Source of the DNA: Eucommia ulmoides
Taxonomy: Eukaryota > Streptophyta > Magnoliopsida > Garryales > Eucommiaceae
Direction: 5' to 3'
DNA: 64,000 bases
NCBI GenBank assembly: GCA_016647705.1
Contig: CM028326.1
Location: 42,966,285 to 43,030,284, forward strand
Part shown: piece by piece, positions 58,576 through 64,000 of the stretch
Layout: the number at the start of each line of letters is the position of its first letter
How positions within the stretch are numbered: position 1 is the stretch's first letter
Program-made: the position numbers and the translations under genes
The notes under the pieces: model-generated
Told to the model about the DNA's origin: nothing
The model's database searches: none
The model's input: only the letters and a program-made list of their open reading frames with translations

Positions 58576-61500
58576 AAGGACAAATGGTTCTTGGATAGGG
58601 GTTGTTCTCGACACATAACGGGAGACAAAAAAAAATTTACATCTTTGACCCATAAAGATGGAGGTCATGTGACTTTTGGAGACAACGCAAACGGTAAAAT
58701 TATCGGTATAGGTAATATCGGTAATGGTACTACAATTAAAGATATGTTACTTGTTGATGGACTTAAACATAATTTGCTTAGTATTAGTCAACTATGTGAC
58801 AAGGGCTATAATGTTATATTTGATCATGATAGGTGCATTATTAAGAATAGTCATGATAGTAGTATCTTGTTAGTTGCATCACGTTTTGAGAATGTTTATA
58901 CTTGCTCATTTGATGATTGTAATTCTCAAAATTTATCTTGTTTGAATGCTTTATATGAAAATAGTTGGTTATGGTATAGAAGACTTGGGCATGCTAATAT
59001 GGAGTTAATCTCTAACTTATCTAAAAAGAGTCTCGTACGTGGCCTACTTGATTTGAAATTTGTGAAAGATAAAGTATGTGATGCATGTCAATTAGGAAAG
59101 TAAGTTAGATCATCATTTAAGAAAAAGATGCACACGTCCACGTCTAGATGTCTTGAATTATTGCATCTTGATTTGTTTGGGCCTAACTCTGTTGCTAGTT
59201 TTGGTGGTAAATTTTATGCTTTTGCTATAGTTGATGATTATTCCAGATTTACCTGGGTATTGTTTCTTGCTAAGAAAAGTGAGGTTGCTTCTGTTCTTGC
59301 TAAATTTTGTAAACGGGTTCAAAATGAGAAACAATGTTTCATTATTAACATTCGAAGTGACAGAGGAAAAGAGTTTACGAATGATGATGTGATAAGTTAC
59401 TGTGATGAGCATGATTACGCTCATAATTTTTCTGCACCAAGATCATCGCAACAAAATGGTGTAGTGGAAAAAAAGAACAAGACGCTTCAAGAGATGGCCA
59501 GAACGATACTTAATGAAAATCTCTTACCAACCTACTTCTCGACGGAAGCAGTAGGTACAAGTCAAGTATCGATTCGTAGAGGGTTTAACAAAACCTCATA
59601 TGAAATCTGGAATGGTAAGACTCCTAAAATTTTCTATTTTAAAGTATTTGGATGTAAGTGTTTTATTTTTAATGACAAGGATAATCATGGTAAATTTGAT
59701 GCTAAATCAGATTATGGGATTTTCCTTGGATATGCTACTAACAGTAAGGCTTATAGAGTTTATAATAAATGTACATTAGTAGTAGAAGAAACAATGCATG
59801 TTGTTTTTGAGGAAGCTAATCCATTCTTGTTGAGAAAGGTTTTGGATAATAATGATGCAAGTATTTCAAATAATCAAAACCAAGGTGATAATGTACCAAA
59901 GGAGTCCCAACAAGAAGAGGAACCTAAGGAAAATGATTCGACTTTACTAAAAGCTATAAAGATAGTACCAGGACATTTGATAAAAGAAATCATCGGTAAT
60001 TTCGAAAGAGGTGTAAGTACTCGTTCTTCTCTTAGGGATATAATTAATCTTGCTTTTTTATCTCAAATTGAGCCTAAAAATATAGATGAGGCGTTAATTG
60101 ATGAATCTTGGATTTTTGCAATGCAAGATGAGTTAGTTCAATTTGAGCGGAATAAAGTATGGTGTTTTGTTCCAAGACCTGATTTTCATCCAATAATTAG
60201 TACTAAATGGGTTTTTAGAAATAAAAAGGATGAATCTGGCATGGTAATTAGAAATAAAGCAAGATTAGTAGCATAAGGCTATAATCAAAATGAAGGAATT
60301 GATTATGATGACACCTATGCTCATATTGCTAGACTAGAAGCAATTAGAATGCTACTCGCTTTTGCATGTTCACGTAATTTTAAGTTATATCAAATGGATG
60401 TAAAGAGTGCATTTCTAAATAGATTTCTAGTAGAAGAAGTTTATGTAGAACAACCCCCAGGATTTGAAAGTGATAAATTTTTCGATCACGTATTTAAACT
60501 TCGCAAGACTTTGTATGGGCTCAAACAAGCTCCTAGAGCTTGGTATGAGAGACTCAGCCGATATTTGATCGAAAATGGTTTTCGAAGGGGTATTTGTGAA
60601 GCAAACTGATTCTGATATCCTATTCGTACAAGTGTATGTAGATGATATTATTTTTTGATCTACTAATGAGGATCTTTGCCAAGAGTTTGCTAAGATAATG
60701 CAGGTTGAATTTGAAATGAGCATGATGGGAGAGTTTCTTTCTTGGACTACAAATAAAGCAAACCAAAAAAGGAATATTTATAAATCAAGCTAAATACACT
60801 AAGGAGTTGTTAAAGAAATATGGCTTGGAAGGCGCTAAAGAGTACAAAACTCCCATGGTAACGGCTACGAAGATACAAAAAGACGATACGGGCAAAAGTG
60901 TTAATGAAAAAAATGTATCGAGGTAGGATTGGTAATTTGTTGTATTTAACAGCAAATAGACCTGACATTATGTATAGTGTTTGCCTTTGTGTTAGATTTT
61001 AGTCTTGTCCTAAAGAATCGCACTTGACTGCGGTTAAGAAAATGTTTTGATACTTAAAGGGGACGACTGACCTAGGATTATGGTATCCTAGGGGGAGTGA
61101 TTTTAAATTGGTAAGTTACTCCAAAACTGATTTTACCGGTTGCAAAGTTGAGTGAAAAAGCATGAGTGGGTCATGTCATTTGTTAGGACATGCTTTGGTT
61201 TCTTGAGCAAGAAATAAAATTTAATAGCCTTATCTACTACTAAGGATGAATATATGGCAACTGGTAACTATTGTGCTCAAATTTTATATATTAAGAAACA
61301 GTTAAATGAGTTTGGAATTTGTATGGAAGAGGTCCCGATTTTTTTGTGATAATAAAAGTACTATTTGTCTAAGTAAGAATCCTATACAGCACTCATGAAC
61401 TAAGAACATAGAGATTAGACATCACTTTATTCGTGATCACATTCAGAAAAAGGACATTGTTATTGAGTATATTGATACCTTCGACCAGCTTGCTGATGTT

Positions 61501-61587
61501 TTTACCAAACCACTAGAGGAAGATCAGTTTGTGAAAATCATTCGCGGTTTGTGTATGGCTAGGCATAATGATGTTTGCCTAGAGTAG
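58576..61587 (+). pseudogene. Pol of Copia element C2 (protease, integrase, reverse transcriptase, RNase H)
   Basis: Protease: WFLDRGCSRHITGDKKKF, with the catalytic Asp at 58594 but Arg where D-S/T-G is expected. GAG-pre-integrase: WYRRLGHAN and CDACQLGK (HHCC). Integrase: Asp 59169 (LHLDLFGP), Asp 59359 (RSDRGKEF), Glu 59467 (QNGVVEKKN), all present. RT: KWVFRNK, ARLEAIRMLLAFA, QMDVKSAFLN, LYGLKQAPRAWYERL and YVDD at 60635-60646, the last after a frameshift near 60590. RNase H: the tail LADVFTKPLEEDQF ends at the stop 61585-61587. Stops interrupt it at 59101, 60274 and after YVDD, and 60700-61400 needs more frame changes. It would reverse-transcribe and insert the element; it is not functional. 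Confidence 0.92.
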
Positions 61588-61839
61588 AGTTATCGTGTGT
61601 TCCCCCCTCCCTAAATATTTTTTGAGATGACAAAGAGGGAGAATTAGTTGATGATTTATTGAATATCTTAAGGGGAAGTTTATTTTTATATTTGTGTTTT
61701 ATTGATTATTTTTTAATATCTTCATTACTATGCTTTAAATAAGTTATAAACACTGTCCTTAGATTTAGGGAGAGTGTGGTTATATTATTGTTTTGAAGAA
61801 AACATCAAAGTTAATTGTCATCATAAAAAATAGGGAGAT
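61588..61839 (+). other. 3' untranslated region of C2 with repeated purine tracts
   Basis: Three purine tracts occur: CAAAGAGGGAGAA at 61631, TTAGGGAGAG at about 61765, and AATAGGGAGAT directly before the LTR. The spacing resembles C0 and C4. Confidence 0.75.
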
Positions 61840-62569
61840 TGTTGATCCTAAGATTTTGATGGACAATTAAAGGTTGATGTTTTTCGTGGAACTAACGGTT
61901 TGATTAAGTGTTTTAGTATATTAGTTCCAAATGATAAAAATATGATGATAAAGACGATGAAAGATTAAGAGGTTGAAGAATTTGAAGAACCTAAGGAAAA
62001 CAACTCAGTTTAAAATTTCAACTCTTAATATCTCAATTAGGATCACACACGACACAAAAAGTTTTTTAAATGATTTTTATAAGTATGTGTGTTTTTAATA
62101 GGATTCCAATTAGATAAATTATTTGCTTCTATGTGTAATTGAAAAAGAAATATTTATAATTAATTAAAATTGAATTTAAGTATTTGGTGGAGCTAACCAA
62201 GAAAAGAAATTAGTTAAAGGGGCGAAAATGTAAATAAGAATGAATTAAAAACGAGTTTAGAAAAGTGATCCAACATTCATAAGTCGATAGGTAAGTCGAT
62301 CGGACAAAGATAGAAAACTCTGTATCTCTCGGTCGATAGGTAGGTCGACCTGTACTTAAGAATGGACTCTTTGTATCCATAAGTCGACAGAGCGATCGAC
62401 CTGTGAAGAGAAATAGAATTCTCTGAATCTCTAAGTCAACAGATAGGTCGACTGGTGGGCACAAAATCTTTGGCTTAGCTACATCCTGAATCGAGCGGTC
62501 GACTGCTGATCTTGGTCGGTCGATTGGTGTGTCTGTTTCAGGATATTATGGAATTCCGTATTTCAATTT
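61840..62569 (+). repeat. 3' LTR of C2, truncated
   Basis: Parallels 54780-55503 up to GGAATTCCGTATTTCAATTT, then stops where a new LTR begins. The GTCGAC array is at about 62275-62530. Confidence 0.9.
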
Positions 62570-64000
62570 TGTTGATCCTAAGATTTTGATGAATAATTAA
62601 GTATTGATATTTTGGTGAAACTAATGTTTTAATTGAGTGTTTCAGTGATTTAAAGTTCCAGTGATGAAGATGACAAATTAAATGGATGCTAAATGAAGAT
62701 ATCAAGATGATGAAGAAGAATTAAGTGTTTCAAGAAATTAGGAAAAATAACCTAGGTGAATCTTAACTTTTAATATCCTATTTAGGAACACACATGGCAC
62801 AAAATGTTTTTATTATTTATGTGTGTTTTGATTGAGATGAATTTATTTGCTCCTATGTGTATTGGAAAAGAAATATTTATAAATGGTTAAAATGGAATAT
62901 GAGAAAGTTAGTGGAGCTAATTGAGAAAAGAAATTAGTTAAAGGGGAAAAAATATAAAAGAGAAAGAGTTTAAAACGAATTTTGAAAAGGTTCCAGCATT
63001 GGTGAGTCGACCGGAGCGTAAGAAGAAAACTCTTTGTATCTAGCAGTCGACTGGTAGGTCGACCGGTGAGATTAAATAAAACTCTCTGAATCAAGCAGTC
63101 GACCTAGCGGTCGACCGATAAACGCAGGAGGTAACATCCTAAATCGAACAGTCGACTGATTGGTTGACTGGTGGCTTTGTTTCAAGATCATATGGATTCC
63201 AAAATCATATCTAAAAGTAGCCGTTTTTTGTTAGGATTTAAGAGAGATTTAAGGGATTTGGTGATATTTAAGATATGGTTCATATGTTAATTAAATCCTA
63301 TTGATTTGGTACATTAAATATTAATGTTTCTTAATTTGGTACTTGAAATAGTTTCTATTCTTATTAATTGAGATTGAGAAATATTTTGGGGATTTAATTA
63401 AGAGATTTGAAAGCTGTTTTAAGTGTAATTGAACCTAAATGAACTCCTTATGATATAAGGAGTCTATAAGAGATTTTAATTGTCATGATATTTGTAAACT
63501 AGCCGTTAGATGTCTGATTACATATTCCTCTAAATAGACCTATGAATTTTATATATCATTAAGTAGAAAAGAAGAGAAATCATATCATATCATAAGAATG
63601 GGATTTTCTAAGAGTTATATTTCTGAAAGTTATATTTCTGAGAGTTTGTGAGCTATTCTAAGAGTGATTTTGAGAATCAATTGTGATTAATCTTTGTTGC
63701 TATCGAATCTGAAGTTATATTGCTTTATCTAATTATTCTGTGGATTCCAGGTGAGATATTTCCAATTACATTCTTTCATTGCATTATTTGTTTATCGTTT
63801 GGAAATTGATCTTAAAAATTATTTTTGGTTTGTTAAAAAAAATATTTTTATAAATAATTTCTTGAATCTGATTACGTACTCCAATTTGCTACCTATATCT
63901 TGTTAAAATCAAATTTTTGTATCTCACATATTTCTATCACTAGTTGGGATATTAATTGAGTTATTGTTTATCTGGGGTGGTAGAAGCTCAGAGTAAGATT
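62570..64000 (+). mobile_element. LTR of Copia element C3, runs off the window
   Basis: Starts TGTTGATCCTAAGATTTTGATG inside the C2 3' LTR and follows the C2 5' LTR to about its GGGGTGGTAGAAGCTCNGAGT segment at the window edge. Its GTCGAC array (about 63000-63170) has intact GTCGAC words. The array uses AAGCAGTCGAC units rather than the AAGTCGACAG units of C2. Confidence 0.88.

Larger units (their letters stand above)
54780..62569 (+). mobile_element. Copia element C2, Sirevirus lineage, nearly complete but decayed
   Basis: Structure: 5' LTR 54780-56928, initiator-Met primer site 56931-56942, gag 56979-58510, pol 58576-61587 in the order protease-integrase-RT-RNase H (Copia order), purine tracts 61632-61839, and a 3' LTR from 61840 cut short at 62569 by another LTR. 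Gag motifs, the spacer with coiled coil, the GCSRH-TGDKKKF protease region and multiple purine tracts point to the Sirevirus group. In the first ~190 aligned bases I count about 19 differences between the two LTRs, so the insertion is old. Confidence 0.93.

Overview
The window is plant nuclear DNA, almost certainly from an angiosperm with a repeat-rich genome. It is AT-rich, carries one intron-containing plant transcription-factor gene, and most of the rest is nested plant transposable elements: Copia/Sirevirus, Ty3-gypsy, CACTA and hAT. I see no prokaryotic, organellar, rRNA, tRNA or CRISPR signature. The species cannot be named from the sequence.

Only one host gene looks intact: a cycling-Dof-factor (CDF) type Dof zinc-finger gene on the minus strand at 29008-30708. 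It has two exons (30469-30708 and 29008-29946) joined by a phase-0 intron. It lies at the edge of a roughly 15 kb block without a clear LTR element (26.1-41.1 kb), which also holds a LINE relic and several local duplications.

Left block (1-26.1 kb) is a stack of nested insertions. The 3' end of a Sirevirus-like Copia element (C0) is split by a CACTA element (1193-9289). That CACTA element is itself split by a solo gypsy LTR of family A (5839-7316, perfect ATATG target duplication). A second family-A LTR (from 10340) is split by a 4.65 kb hAT element (11226-15877, perfect 8-bp target duplication CGATCTAA) carrying a four-exon transposase pseudogene. A decayed Copia gag (C1) follows. It is interrupted by a family-A gypsy element with a tRNA-Asp primer site and no coding capacity (17792-21841), then by the 3' part of a related family-B gypsy element (21842-25105), and then comes a Copia LTR tail.

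Right block (41.1-64 kb): a coding-poor Sirevirus derivative (C4) lies on the minus strand. Its 3' LTR carries a solo family-A LTR (41303-42686). Its 5' LTR is split by a large, probably Tat/Ogre-like solo LTR (about 47892-53391), which is itself split by a solo family-B LTR (48996-50856, GTGAC target duplication). The best-preserved Copia element (C2, 54780-62569, plus strand) has gag, protease, integrase, reverse transcriptase and RNase H in Copia order, all with stops and frameshifts. Its 3' LTR is cut at 62570 by another LTR of the same family (C3), which runs out of the window.

The most interesting structure is in the LTRs. Three unrelated LTR families each carry a short array of GC-rich palindromic motifs: CACCGC..GCGGTG in gypsy A, GCTGCAGCGC in gypsy B, and GGTCGACC in the Sirevirus. 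In gypsy A the motif core differs between copies but is shared within a copy. I found no complete, clearly new functional system. The candidates are these arrays, a Gly/Tyr/Pro-rich C-terminal extension on the hAT transposase, and repeated polypurine tracts ahead of the Copia 3' LTRs.
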